Translations under genes and position numbers: made by a program
Notes under the pieces: generated by a model
What the model was told of the DNA's origin: nothing
Databases searched by the model: none
The model's input: the letters and a program-made list of their open reading frames with translations, nothing else
Shown: piece after piece, positions 40,876 to 54,403 of the stretch
Position numbering within the stretch: position 1 is the first letter of the stretch
Layout: each line of letters starts with the position of its first letter
Assembly (NCBI GenBank): GCA_051294375.1
Contig: CM119270.1
Location: 21,233,775 to 21,297,774, forward strand
DNA length: 64,000 nucleotides
Reading direction: 5' to 3'
From: Paraspadella gotoi
Taxonomy: Eukaryota > Chaetognatha

Positions 40876-41203
40876 TGTACAAAGCGCTAAGTGGGGCCGA
40901 ATGATACTATCCGCCAACTTCTTTAAACGCCTCTCGCAGCCATGGAATGGGTCCTGGGCTGATCCAGGCTAGAGGGTTTTCCACGCCCCAGGTGGTTTTA
41001 TGCCGACATCACGATCCCGCATGGGAAGGTACCGAGTTGGTTTGACCCGGTCTTGTGGTCAATGTCAAACCCACGTTTGTGGCCAATGGCAGGGTTCATG
41101 AACTTACTTTACTCAATGAGCACCGGTAAAAACTAAAAGTGTTTTTTTCACCCCCCCCCCCCCCCCCCCCCCCCCCTGCTTGAACTTAGGCAATGCCCGA
41201 CTA
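40876..41203 (-). mobile_element. tRNA-derived SINE-like repeat, segment B duplicate of copy 3
   Basis: Same element as 28985-29283, with added indels and an inserted homopolymer C run near its end. Confidence 0.6.
41151..41176. repeat. Homopolymer run of 26 C
   Basis: Segment A lacks this run at the equivalent position (about 29254), where it reads GTGTCATGC. It is likely a sequencing artefact of the read used to build segment B. Confidence 0.9.
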
Positions 41204-43631
41204 CAAATTATTCAGGTATAACCTTGAAGGTTAAAAATTTAAACCAATTAATCGTAAAGGTATTGGCAGATTACTTAATAAAACTAATCTTACTAATAAT
41301 TTTTGCCAGAAAATAAGGGTATTTATTTATCGCTAAAGTACTCGGGTAACAATGACTTTTTTCAATTCAAATCTCCGCCTCAGAAATTCTAAAAACTATA
41401 AAAGAATAAAAGGCGGGAATTCCGAGCAATGCGTTGTCAATAAATACAAATTACAATATATAAATACGTTAGGTTATTTCATAAAATTCCTAAGGAAAGA
41501 AAGTTCACTGCAAGGCGCAACACATTGGATGGACCGATCTTGTGAAAGATATGTCGAAAATGAACGAAATACTCGGCGATAACAAAAGTCACTTGTGGCG
41601 CAACACAGATATTATATTTTTCCGTTCATGTTTCTCCTTTTTTTTTTTTTGACAGATTCTGTTGAACATTTATTAGCCTCAAATCGTTTTTTATTTTTGT
41701 TTCATCTAACTCTACTGTTATTTTCTCTCTCTCTATGTCTCTCTTCTCTTCTCTCTTCCTCTCTTCTACTTATTTCATCTCTATTTTCTCTGCTATCCTG
41801 CTCTTCTCTTTGTTATTGTTTATGTTTTTCTCTTTTTATTTTGGTTTAAATCTTACTTTCATTAGGCACATATTAGTACGCACATAAAAAAAGAAGAGAG
41901 AGAGAGAGAGAGAGAGATGCATTGACCAGTCAGCAATCAGAGATTGCAAAAGGATCACAATTCTCATCAACGACTTTTCAATAGAATCTACAACATCAAG
42001 TGGATTCAGGCGCCAGCAAATCTCGTTCCACTTGTGCCGATTGCAATTTGCAATTGTATTCTGCAGCTCGAACCAAGTGCGGCGTGAATGGCCGACGCCA
42101 ACCAGTGACGCCATCCATTGCTTCCTGCAACGTTGCAATGACTGTGGGAGGGTTCAGACGCTGCCACCGCCGGCCACCACCTCCACCGCCGCCGCCAGCG
42201 CCACCGCTCCACGCCACTCGCCTGCCAGCGCCACCACCTCCACCGCCACCGCCAGGTTGCCTTCAAAACCGATCTCGCAAATTTTAGTTTATAAATTATT
42301 CAGTTTTTTTTTTTATATATAAAAAAAAAAATATATTCAAACGAAAAAAAAGAAGAAATTTCTAGAAGTAAAATTAAAATGAGTTAAAATATCTTAACCT
42401 TTAAGTTAAAATTTGAGCTATTTAAATAACGCTTCCTTAAAAGATCGAGAGTACATATATGACGAATGTTATTTCATATTTTTTCAATTAAAGTCACGAA
42501 AACATTTGAGTGTTTTATGTCTTATATATACTGTTTTTTATTTATACTTCGTCGAGAAAGAAAGAAGAGCTCAAGGGGAAAAAATACCAAGACTTGAGAG
42601 ACGAAATAGTCGTTTTGAGAAAGAGAGGACGGAGACAAGCCTGATAGAGACAGAGTCGTCCCCGGGTTTTTATGCCTCCGATTCTTTTATTCCTTTTGTA
42701 TTTATGCAAAAATTGCTTTCGCGTCACACGACAAGATCGTAAATGCGATTTCTCGTTTGGAAATTACTACGGGGAGGAACACACTCCGAGCAGGATATAA
42801 CAAACCTTCGAGATCGTTATAACGGAAAGAATAGAGAAAATACTCTGTTTCACCGTTCTCCAAAAGAAATACGAACACAGATATTCACACAGCATAATAT
42901 TTTAGCGAATTTGCGAAGAATGTCAGTTTCGTTTTAATAATAAAAGCCAAATCACAACTATACTGGTTTCCCTGTTTCTACCGGGAAAATAATTTCCAGA
43001 AGCGGAATTACATGAAAGTAGATTCACGGACACAAAGCTTCTTCGTGTTTCGTCACGCCTTACTTGTTATTTCCACTTTGGTGTCACCAGCTCACTCTCA
43101 CCTCACTTATCTCAATTTAATCTCACTTTACCCTAACTTTCCATTCGTCGCACATTCACCTCCAACCTCACTTCTCTCCCTTTATCTCAACTTTCTTCTC
43201 ACCTTACCGCAATTCCACTTATAAAAGTTGTACGAGCAATAAAAAATTACCATTCATTTAATAAATAAGCTATCTTGCTCTTGACTTTGGAACAGGCTTT
43301 GGCTGGCTTAATGGCCTCCTATCACTCTTACAATAATGACATAGCAGGTGCCTGCAAGCCTTTTCAAATCAAGACTCTCTCACAATCTAGTTTAATTCAC
43401 TTGTGCAAAGTACTATTTGCTTATTTGTATTAATGCTAGCTTGAATAATAATTTATTAAACTGGTTTTAATGATACCTGACCTTCCATTTTTCGCCTCAC
43501 CTGATTACTCACCCACCTCTCTTGAGTACTTCACACCGGAGTTGAACCCGCCGGATGAAAAAGGGCCGACTAAAAATAAAAGGAGTTAATTGATGGTAAG
43601 TCGGCTTAAAACCAGAACCGACGAGAGAGAG

Positions 43632-43664
<33 letters not shown>

Positions 43665-44849
43665 GAGAGAGAGATAGAGAGAGTAAATAGCATTTCTCTG
43701 TCTTCGAACTATATCTGAAAAACAAACAACTAGTTGCGCATCACAGAGAAAGAGAAGAAGAGAGAGAGAGAGAGAGAGAGAGAAGAGGAGAGAGGATGAG
43801 AAGAGAAGAGGGAGAGTAGGGAATGCGCTATTTTCGTTCGACAGCAAGAAATCACAAGGATTTTCTTCGATTGTACAGGAAGAAAGCACGCATGAGATTA
43901 TTCATGAGAACGGCGGTATGGAGATGACTTTCCTTTCCTCGAATAACAGAATGACCCGATAACGGCTACAGAAAGAAATCCCACGCGCAAATTTTAAATA
44001 ACGAGTTTAAAAACCAAATAAAAAAATGGTAAAAAGTGGGAATAGAAACTTTTTCGAAAGACTTCTTTGAGCGTAAGGTCAAAATGGTTAAAAAACTATC
44101 GAAATAACCTATATTCAATATATAAAAATTTTCATGCCAAAAAATTAATTTAAAAAAGATTATATCTTATATGATCGTAATTAGATTTACAGTTAAAATC
44201 GCCTTTTCTTTTCTGCACTTTTGATTCGGAATGCACTTCAAAACGTCATAATACCGATTTTTTTTCCTTCTTTTTATTCAAAAATCCATGAAAGATATAT
44301 ATTACTTCTCTTGACGCCGGAAATTAATTCCCTTCTTTGATTTAAAACCGGAAATGGTTCCGCCAGAGACAGCGGCGACGAGCATGTTCGGAAGTCGAGG
44401 AAGTATCGTTGGTTCGAAGTGCGGGTTTGAACCTACACGACCGCATGGGATTCTTCTTTACTCAGAATAGGAGACAGATGCTGAGCTTCGAGTTGTCACT
44501 ATTTACGTATACTTCATGAGTCAGAGCTCGCTTTTTATTAGTTTAATACAAAGCATAAAAAACTCAATCTTTGACCACGAAGTAAAATTTTAGACGAATC
44601 ATCAACAATAAAAGTGATATAATCTCGAGCTTAAAGACTTGCAACGGCTGAATAAGCGTTTTGGCGAATGGAGTTTTGTGCGTGGGAATACCGGTGTGCA
44701 ATCTGCCAATTGCAATCGTGCAATTTCTCGGATGATAAACGACAATGTGATCCCGAATCCTCTTTTTGCTTGGAATAATAGACTTATACCAGAACAAATT
44801 GCACAAAAGAGACCCTGCCGGGACCCCTACTCACATTTTATTCATTCGT

Positions 44850-45590
44850 CTATTGCAATTGCAACTGTAGCATCAACGATATGTAATTGAATCTGCCGCA
44901 TCAACGTTTGCTTAGTGCAACTGTAGCATCAACGATTGTAAATGAATTTGCAAGCATCAACGTTTGCTATTGCAACTGTAGCATCAACGCATTGTTTATG
45001 ATCTGCCAGCATCAACCTGTTTGCTATTGCAACTGTAGCATCAACGATGCCTCAATGAATCTGCAGCATCAAACGTTTTGCAATTGCAACGTGTAGCATC
45101 AACGATTGTAATGAATCTGCCTAGCATCAACGTTGCTATTGCAACTGTAGCGAATGCAACGATTTGTAAATGACATTTTGCTGCTATCAAACGTTTGCTA
45201 TTCAACTGTTAGCATCAACGATTGTTATTGAATCTTGCAGCATCAATGTTTGCTGATTGCAATCTGTAGCATCAACGATTGTAATTGAACTGTCCTGCGT
45301 AAAGCATCAACGTTTGCTATATGCAATCTGTAGCATAATACGTTTGCAATATTGCGAACTGTATGTCTACATACTACCATCTGTAATTTAAATCTGTCAG
45401 CCATTCAACGTTGATTGTAATTGTAACTGTAGAATTTCAACGATTAGCTGAATTAATCATCTGCAGCATCAACGTTTGTAATTGCAACTGTAGAATCAAA
45501 GCTTGTAATTGCAACCGCATCATAAACGCATTGCAATTGTAACTGCAGCATCAACGATTGGCGATTGCAACTGCAGCATCAACGATTTTC
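44850..45590. repeat. 27/54-bp minisatellite, segment B copy
   Basis: The same array as 33300-33990 without the N gap, with many indels that break the 27-base register. It gives a rough array length of about 740 bases. Confidence 0.8.
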
Positions 45591-46422
45591 CGAAAATGAG
45601 TCACGGACAACGAATACCATGATTCATATTCTCTGCAAGAGAAAAGTGACGCGCGAAGCCACTGAAAAAGAGAACGATTGAAAATCGTCGTTATCGTCGT
45701 CGTTCGTCGTCACCATCATACCATCATCATCATCATTCATATCATCTTCATCATCATCATCATCATCATTCATCATCATTAATATTATTATTATCCAGGT
45801 CCAGCAATCACTCTTCACTCTTCACAAAACAGTTACTCCGATAATTCATAGAAACACGCGTGTAGGTAGACATCGTTCGACGCTTCTTTCTTTTCGTTGT
45901 GTTTATATAAATTAAGAAAAAACGATTTATTTAAATGCAGGGTAAATTTTTGGAAGTGAATGCAAAAGTAATAAGAAGCTATTAAAAATGATATCATAGA
46001 AATTAATGAATAGAAAAGAGAGTAAATTGTAGGAGTGAATAAAATAAGACAAAAACAATGAATTAAGATAATTAGATGTAATAATAGAATAGGATAAAAT
46101 CGAAAATAAAAAAATCCGCCAGAGGAAAAAAGGACTTTTCTTCTCGCGACAGAAAGGAGAATCTAATCCAAACCAAAAGTACACAAGACGGAATAAACAA
46201 CGGATGATGAAGATGACGACAAGACGATGACGACGACGAAGACAACGACGACAAAGCTCCAGGATGTTTTCTCTCTCAATTCTGAATCAAAATACAAAAG
46301 AAAAGAAAGACAAGGAAAAAAGTTAACCTGTTTATTTTTTCGATGCGCAAATAAAGGTTGTCAACTAATAATCCAATCTTGGATTATCTCTATCTCTTCT
46401 CTCTCTCGTCTCATCTCTCTCG

Positions 46423-46462
<40 letters not shown>

Positions 46463-46614
46463 TCTCTCGTCTGCTATTTCGATTGCTTTTTCAATTTCTT
46501 AGACATGTTTGGCCGATTAATTGTTATTCTCCGGAGTTTCTTATGCTGCTCCACATTTTCTTTGTTCGCCTCTCTCTCTCTCTCACTCTCTCTCTCTCTC
46601 TCTCTCTTCTCGAT

Positions 46615-46679
<65 letters not shown>

Positions 46680-46939
46680 TTTATCTTTCTACTTTCTCTC
46701 GCTTTCTTTGCTTCATGAAAAAAAATCTTTCCATCAAATCTTTGCCAATATTCTCAATGCAACACTGTTTTACTTTCTTCACTCATCTCTCTCTCTGTCT
46801 CTCTCTCTTTATCCCCCCCCTTCTCTCTCTCTCTCAATCACCAGGATGCCCCCTCGGGTTATCGGGGCCGCGACGCCCCTCTGAGGCTCTCGTCTAATCT
46901 TTTCAATGCTTCATCGCCAGTCAGGCTTTCAAAGGGATC

Positions 46940-46975
<36 letters not shown>

Positions 46976-47073
46976 NNNNNNNNNNNNNNNNNNNNNNNNN
47001 NNNNNNNNNNNNNNNNNNNNNNNNNNNNNNNNNNNNNNNNNNNNNNNNNNNNNNNNNNNNNNNNNNNNNNNNN
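46976..47073. other. Assembly gap of 98 N inside a GA tract
   Basis: Flanked on both sides by GA repeats (46944-46975 and 47074-47100). It matches the GA block at 35277-35390 in segment A. Unlike the other gaps, its length is not 25. Confidence 0.99.
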
Positions 47074-47104
<31 letters not shown>

Positions 47105-47765
47105 AAGAGAGTCTTGAGAACAAAGAGTTTTTACCCGAGATTTTAAACCTCTCAAACTAAGGGGCCTTATATCTCTGTCTCACTTTCCTTTCTGTCTCTG
47201 ACTGTTTATTTCTATTCTACTACAAAGAGATAGTTATATATGGGATAGTTCGATATGGGAAATTTAGATCGAAGCTTCATCCAAAATGATAAACAAAAAA
47301 AATAGTCCTAAAATTAAAAAAAAAACGGAAATTGACGAATTTGTTTTTCGCCCTAATATGAGGTCACGTTTAACCTCATCTCTCGGGTCCCTTATCATCT
47401 CGCGGTCTATCTCTCCTTCATGTATTCTCTCTCTCTCCCTCTCAATGATGACAATCTCTCTTCCCTATCGCTTTCTCATCGTCTCTCTCTCCTTTCTATC
47501 TCGTTCTCTTCTCTGGGGCCTCACTCTCTCCTCACGCTCTCTCATCATCTCTCTCAGGCTCTCTCACCAACCATTCTCCCACTCAAGCTAGCGACGATCC
47601 TTCAGTCCTTCTGTCCTCTGTCTCTCTCCTCTTAGACTCTCAGACTCCGTGTCTTTTGTTCAATATAAGCTACTCTCAACTTCTCTCTCTTCAAAGTAAA
47701 CAATTCCTGTCGGTGACCTCGAAAAGCCATCTGAGCCTAAAATGAACTTTGGAGAGAGCAGATAG

Positions 47766-47805
<40 letters not shown>

Positions 47806-47861
47806 AGAGAGAGAGAAGAAGACAAATATTGTGAAAAAAATTGATAGAAGGCAAGCAACAG

Positions 47862-48002
47862 TTAAGAAAGAAAGAAAGAAAGAAAGAAAAGAGGAAAGAA
47901 AAGAGAAAAGAAAAGAAAAAAAAGAAAGAAAGAAAGAAGAGAGAAAAAAGAAAGAAAGAAAGAAAGAGAAAAAGAAAAAACGAAAGAAAGAAAAGAAAAG
48001 AA

Positions 48003-48046
<44 letters not shown>

Positions 48047-49945
48047 AGAAAAGAAAAAAGTTAACATGTTCGCAAAGAAAGCGAACTTTACAAAAAAAGT
48101 GTATATTATAAAGAAGAAATAAAAAATAAACAAACCAAAAAAGTTACTAAACAAACAAACAAACACATATATAAGACATCCATCCTCTCGTTCAACTAAA
48201 AAGGTCAAAGTTCTTTCTTCCTAAAAATCCTTTCCTCATTTTTAATGATCCCAAGATTTTAGGAGAAACACCCGCTGTTTTCTCTTTTCTCTGTTTTCTC
48301 TTTTTTCTCTCTTTTCTCTGTTTTCTCTTTTCTCTGTTTTCTCTCTTTTCTCTTTTCTCTGTTTTCTCTGTTTTCTCTTTTCTTTGTTTTCTCTGTTTTA
48401 TCTTTTCTCTGTTTTATCTGTTTTCTCTTTTCTCTGTTTTATCCGTTTTCTCTTTTCTCTTTTTTATCTTTTCTCTGTTTTCTCTGTTTTCTGTTTTCTC
48501 CTTTTTTCTGTGTTTTCTGTTTTCTCTGTTTTCTCTTTTCTCTGTTTTTTCTTTTCTCTGTTAAATAGTTATTAAATTTTCTTAAAATCTTTTTAGAATC
48601 ATTAAACGGAGTTTCAGGAAACGCCTAGAAAATCCAATAGAATGTAGGAAAATGTTTACAAAACTTAATGAGATTTTTAACAATTTTTTTTCCTCAAAAT
48701 TTTAAGAAACTAGAATAAAACGCTTTGAGAATCGGATAAAATTGGGTAAAAAATCGGATAAAATTTGTCAAAACGTGACGTTAAATCGGATAAAATGAGT
48801 GACGACTGGAAGAATGAAGCCTAAAATCCGAAATCCAATATCTTAAGGGGATTAACCTAAAAACGAGGACAGAGATTGATCGATTTCTCTTATTTAATAT
48901 TTAATTAAACTTTTAAATTCAAATTTTTGTCACACACGTTTTTTAGACGTCGTATTTTAATAGGATTATTATGCGTCCACAGATTTTGAAAGTAAAAAAG
49001 GGAAAAAAACATTGGACGAAGAATATGTAAATTAGAATAACGAACGTCTTCGGTGATGTTTGGGTCAAACTTTTAAAATCCCCCTTTCTTAGCTAGAGTA
49101 TATTTTATCCATTGGCTTGTCTGACCCAGCCAATTGCCCCGTCCCATGCTAATCTGACATGCCCGGTCGCCCGTCCCATGCTAGTCCCACAATCCGCCTA
49201 AATCGTCGCATGATTCTTGTCATTTCATTTCAACTTAACCACAAATTTCTCATTTTCTCTCCGAATCGAGAAAGGGCCACGCCTACTCAAGCCATCGCCC
49301 AATCACGAAGCTCATCCCATGAGTCACGAATCACGTGACTTCGCGAGGCGGTTCACTTCAGTGCACAGTTGATCGGCGTTGAGTGAGAAACGGGACGCAG
49401 TTGTTTTGCTGTTAGTTTGAAAGTTTATTAAATAGGAAATTCGAGGTTAAACTTCATAATTGCAAATTTAAGACTTTCTTTTTGTTGCTTTTTAGTTAAA
49501 GAGAAAACAAAGTTTATTTATTATAATCCCGTTGTTTGTAAATCAATAAACTTTGTTTTCACTCTATTGCAATAACAAAAATGTATGGAAACGAAGAAAG
49601 AAATGAAAAAAAAGATATAGAAAAAGAACTAGAAAAAAGGGAAGGTAAAAAAGAAATAAGGAAAGAAAGAAAGAAAGAAAAAAAGAAATAAGGAAGGAAA
49701 GAAAGGAGGGAAAGAAAGAAAGAAGGAATAAAAGAAAGAAGGAAAGAAGGAAGGAAAGAAGGAAGGAAAGAAGGAAAGAAAGAAAGAAGGAAAGAAAGAA
49801 AGAAGGAAGGAAAGAAAGAAGGAAGGAAAGAAAGAAGGAAGAAAAGAAAGAAGGAAGAAAAGAAAGAAGGAAGAAAAGAAAGAAGGAAGAAAAGAAAGAA
49901 GGAAAGAAGGAAATAAAGAAAGAAAGAAAGAAAGAAAGATGGGAA
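47862..49945. repeat. AAAG, TTTTCTC and GGAAA arrays, segment B copies
   Basis: AAAG/GAAA array (47862-48058), TTTTCTCTG array (48275-48565) and GAAA/GGAA array (49640-49945), in the same order and spacing as 35998-37975. The DNA between matches segment A and holds no supported gene. Confidence 0.85.
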
Positions 49946-50337
49946 AAGTCGTCTTGACCTTTCGCTTTTTCATTTTCCTGCGTTTTTCTTTCCCTCAATG
50001 GAATTCCATACACGAAACATAAATCATTCATGTTTCATACAAGTTTAAACCAAAAAAGGTTTTAAGCAATTCTTAAAATATATGCATAACTTAATAAGTC
50101 ATTTTTTATATTAAAAATACTTACAAATTTACGTAATATCCGAGATTAAGGATCAATAATCATCAAACTTCGGATGAGAGAAAGTTTTCGTGTCAAAGAA
50201 TTTCCGGTCATGAAATGAAGTGGAAAAAAAATAGGAGAGAATCGAACTGTCTTAGTCTTGGCCTTGAATTAAATAAAGTAAACTAAAATAATTTTTATTA
50301 TATCAAATTATTCACAGATGAATAAAACGCGGAAACA

Positions 50338-51109
50338 GAGAAAAGAGAAGAGTATTTTGTGTATAAATATAGTTTAAATTTAAGTTTAAGCGAAGAAATT
50401 ATTATCTATATTCTTATAAAGTACACAATTGTAAATATAAAAGACCTTTACAAATATAATACAATTATAATATTATCTCATAAAATTAGCTTCTTGAAAA
50501 AGTATCTAATCGAGTCTCCGCAGCGAGCGAATCTATTAACATCCCGGCCGCACCTTTGGTCAGTTATAACCGACAGACGCCTTTCGAGAATCATGAACGA
50601 ACTTACCCCAAAATCTCATGAATGAACTTACCTAAAACCTCATATGGAAACTGACCCAAAAATAACAACTGCGCAGAACCGGTAATTGAAATGAAATCCT
50701 AATTCAACCCAGACATTAGAAAAGACATTCTTCTAAAAAGGAACTTGTAAAGAAATAACACAAATAAAAACAACAAAACTAAAATTAAACTTAATTAAAC
50801 TAATCTAAAATAAATTCCTCCCGATGACAAATTGGAAAAGTCTTTGTGTCAGTGTTAGTCATTATTTTTAGTAGTGAAATATTTAAAAAGTATTAATAAA
50901 TAAAATAAAATAAAAAGAGAGAAAAAAAATATCCATTTCACCAAATTGTCCTTTAATTAAAGCTTGAATAATTAAAAAAAAAAAAAAAAAGTAAAAAGAA
51001 CTAATGAACAATTTAGTCGGAAAAGGAAAGTAATTAAACCTCTATTTTTATTTTTTAATATGCAGCTTTTGTGTTTTAGAAAAAACTTAATTGTGCGGAA
51101 AATTTTGAA
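50338..51109. other. AT-rich intergenic DNA, no gene seen
   Basis: Unique sequence begins here after segment B. Near 50600-50650 a short segment resembling CATGAATGAACTTACCYAAAA repeats twice. Nothing else is supported. Confidence 0.45.
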
Positions 51110-51555
51110 AAAAAAGGAGGAGGAGGAGGAGGATGAGAGAGGAAGAGAAGGGAAAGAAAGGGAGAGAAAGGAGAGAGAAAGAATAAAGAGGAAAAATAGG
51201 GAAGAGAAGGGAGAGAGAGAGGAAAGATAGGGAAGAGAAGGGAGAGAGAAAGGAGAGATAGGGAAGAGAAGGGAGAGAGAAAGGAGAGATAGGGAAGAGA
51301 AGAAAGAAAAGAGAGACAGGAGGAAGAGTTGATAGAGAGGTGTAAGAAGATAGAAAGATGGGAGAGAGAGGAGAGTGTCAAGAAAAAAGGAGAGAGAAGA
51401 AAGAGTGGAGAAATAGAAGGGGACCCAGTGAAGAGAGAAAGAGACAGTAGAAAGAGAAGGGAAGAGAGTGGAGAAAGACAGAGAGAGTAGAAAGAAGGGG
51501 AGAGAGTGAAGAGAGAAAGAGAGAGTAGAAAGAGAAGGGGAGAGTGTAAAGAGAG
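51110..51555. repeat. Polypurine minisatellite
   Basis: About 445 bases almost wholly A/G. Part of it is a tandem array of about 30 bases containing GGGAAGAGAAGGGAGAGAGA (51200-51300), followed by looser GTAGAAAGAGAAGGG units (51420-51555). Confidence 0.9.
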
Positions 51556-51570
51556 AGTAAAAAGAAAGGG

Positions 51571-51789
51571 TTACGGTTTTGACAAAACGGATTGAATCAA
51601 GATAACAGATTGTTTTGACAGTTTTCTAAAATTAGATTTTCGTTCATGTCTCGAAATCATCTCGCTCTCCCCATCGAATCCGGGAAAAGAAAATTCGTCT
51701 CCTTCTCCCTCTGTGCGTCTTTCAACAGTGGAACAACAGTTTCCGGTCGGCGGATGCTGTTGTCGTTGTTGTTGTAGATGCGTCATCAC
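51571..51789 (-). CDS. Possible small coding exon, unassigned
   Basis: A 72-codon frame starting ATGATGACGCATC on -, with mixed amino-acid composition (start MMTHLQQQRQQHPPTGNCC, later GEGDEFSFPGFDGESE) unlike the low-complexity frames around it. No homology, splice partner or promoter is recognised. It lies 5.6 kb downstream of the BTG gene on the same strand. Confidence 0.2.
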   Translation of the reverse strand: MMTHLQQQRQQHPPTGNCCSTVERRTEGEGDEFSFPGFDGESEMISRHERKSNFRKLSKQSVILIQSVLSKP

Positions 51790-51839
51790 GGTCGAGCTGG
51801 TTCTGTGGCAGAAGGGGGCAGAAGATCTTCATGGTTGAT

Positions 51840-51841
51840 AT

Positions 51842-51880
<39 letters not shown>

Positions 51881-52537
51881 GGAGAGGCTTGAAACGGCCT
51901 AAACTTTAAAAAGTAGATTGACAAAATGATGGCATGATAGCTTATTTTTTAATTATCTTCATTACTTGTATACTTTTAATGAAGAATTAGTTTAATAACA
52001 GAGTCTGTTCAAAACGACTTTGATTTTGTAAAGAAGATCTAGTAAACCCACTGTGGTCTTCGGACCGAAGTGAGTAGCGTCAGAAATCCTGGTCGATATC
52101 TAAAACCACTGTGATTAGATTCTTAATCTTAAGAAGCAGAGATTCTCTCTGAGCTGAAATCAGCTTTTGTTGTCTGCGGTTTAAACGAAGGGCAGAATTA
52201 TTAACTAATATAACGAGAACGATGTATGATCTATGTTAAAAAACTAGAACAGATTGTACTCTAATCTCCCTGTATTTCCCGAACAAAATTTTAAACAATA
52301 TAATAAATAATGAAATAAAGATAAAATAATAAAAACTTGAACATTAATATTATAAAATATAAAAATAGTGAAACAAGTAATTTGAAAATTTTCATAAATT
52401 GTAACTGAAACTTGTTTGTTTTGATTCCTTTGTTTATTGTTTTGTTTTGTTTTCTTTTCCTCGATAAAACGAGAAGTTTTAACTCGTTGTATTTCGGGGT
52501 TTTTTGCATAGAAGCGTTAAGAACGAAGAGGGTAGGA

Positions 52538-52586
<49 letters not shown>

Positions 52587-52595
52587 GAGAGAAGA

Positions 52596-52645
<50 letters not shown>

Positions 52646-53259
52646 CAGAGAGAGAGAGAGAGAACTGGCGAAAACTCAAAAGTGATAGCGAGATGAAAAA
52701 AAAAAATTTCTGGCTGCGAAAACCTTTTTCCTTTAAAAATTAATTCCTTGGCAGCAAAAAAAAATATAACGATTTTCAATACAACATTTTTTTATAATTG
52801 GGTTTATTTTTTTTTCTACGACATAATGACAATAAAAAAGATTCACATGTATATTCGGTTAAAAAAAAGTAATAATAAAAATTAATATAGATTTTCATGT
52901 GATGACGGGAAGAGGGAAGAGATTAAAAAGTCGAGAATGAAATAAAAATGATGAGAAACAACAAAGGGAATTAAAAAAAGTATATATAACCGGGGGGGGG
53001 GAAATATAACGAATTAATTAAAAAGGTAATTTGTTTGATTGATATATTTTTTGGATATTTTGTATCAATCAATAACAGATACACATGCAACAACTTGGGT
53101 TTTTTTTATTTGAAAAATAATTTTCTTTCAATAACTTTTTTTGTACAGATGAAAATAGAAAATGTGACCAGTTTTTGTTTTTTAATATATATTTTTTTAA
53201 ATGACTGACGAAAAACTGTGATAAAACGAAATAGGAATCACGCGAAACTAGAAGGATAA

Positions 53260-53313
<54 letters not shown>

Positions 53314-53817
53314 CATTATGCAAAGTTGTAGAAATAAAAAAAAACTAGTTTGAATGAAACAAAAAACGTCTGAAGGATCTAAAAACTAATTGGGAAATCT
53401 TTATACAAAAGTGTCATATTTACATATTAGCCAATGAAAAAAGACTAACTCTGGTGTTTGCCCTGATTTGGAATTAAAAGCTCAGGGAAAAAAATATTAC
53501 AAAATTTTGTTATTTAAAACGAGTGAAACATAAATTGGGGAAAAAAAATAGAACCAGAAAAAAAAAAGTTGTGGCCGTGAATATGGATAAATATTTATGT
53601 AAATATAAACCTAAAGATGAAAATACTAGTTTAGATATTATAAACCTTTTTTCATTATTTTCCTCTGGAGAGAGAGAGAGAAAGGCGATATTTTAATTTT
53701 TTTAAAGCGAAAAAGAAGAGACACAACAAAATGTACTAAATCTTTTAAGTAAAAAAAAAAATTATACAATTAGCGATTAAAAGAAATAAAAATGAGATAG
53801 TTTAGTGAAAACTAAGT
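51840..53817. other. Intergenic DNA with GA tracts, no gene seen
   Basis: Contains short GAGATA repeats (51840-51885) and GA tracts at 52541-52663 and 53262-53312. The rest is AT-rich without exon-like islands. Confidence 0.5.
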
Positions 53818-53932
53818 ACACTTTGACTGACTGTCCCTTGGCCTTTTTGATACATACATACATACTTGATACATAGTTTAGCAATAACTGAGTAGACTTT
53901 GACTGCCTGTCCCTTGGCTTTTTTGATACATA
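53818..53932. repeat. Two direct repeats of about 39 bases, 75 bases apart
   Basis: ACTTTGACTGACTGTCCC and ACTTTGACTGCCTGTCCC each start a matching segment that ends in TTTTTGATACATA, with a short ATAC run between them. It is a single local duplication. Confidence 0.75.
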
Positions 53933-54357
53933 ACGAAGATCTTAGTCGTCAAAAACCTCAAAAACTTGACTTCCAGTTTTCAAGCTCTCAAGTTTTAAAA
54001 ATACATTTTGAGATCAATTATTTCCTTGGAATATAGAATATATCATTTCGACAAAATAACAACTTTCGGTTTTATAAGTTTCATATTTTTTATTAATCAG
54101 ATGAAATATATTTGCAAAAAAAAAAAAAAATTCTTAAAAATGGTCAAATTTGCTTGTTCGATGGATTTGCTTGTAACGGATGCTTGGTTTCGTAGGCGCG
54201 AGATACACATTTTGTTATGAGGAAAAAAATTACTGGCACCGAATTCATTTGTTGTTTATGAATATAGAAGTTCTGAATTTAAAAGGGTTCATATATTCTG
54301 GGTCGGGTCAATTTATTCACCGAAGGTTAATACTAAATTGGAAGAGGAAATGGTGGG

Positions 54358-54403
<46 letters not shown>

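Larger units (their letters stand above)
38377..50337. repeat. Segment B, noisy near-copy of 26609-38351
   Basis: Collinear with segment A throughout: SINE, GA/CT tracts, CCG array, minisatellite, AAAG and TTTTCTC arrays all recur in order. It carries many more single-base insertions, and reading frames open in A are broken here. The few structural differences are the single 225-bp unit (44645-44885) and a 26-base C run at 41151. Treat annotations in this segment as duplicates of those in segment A. Confidence 0.85.

Noticed and set aside
47831-48122. Lysine/glutamate/arginine-rich proteins on +
   Set aside because: Direct translation of an AAAG/GAAA array; no gene signals.
26609-50337. Biological tandem duplication of 11.7 kb
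   Set aside because: The copies meet at a fixed-length gap and differ mainly by one-base indels; assembly redundancy is the simpler explanation.
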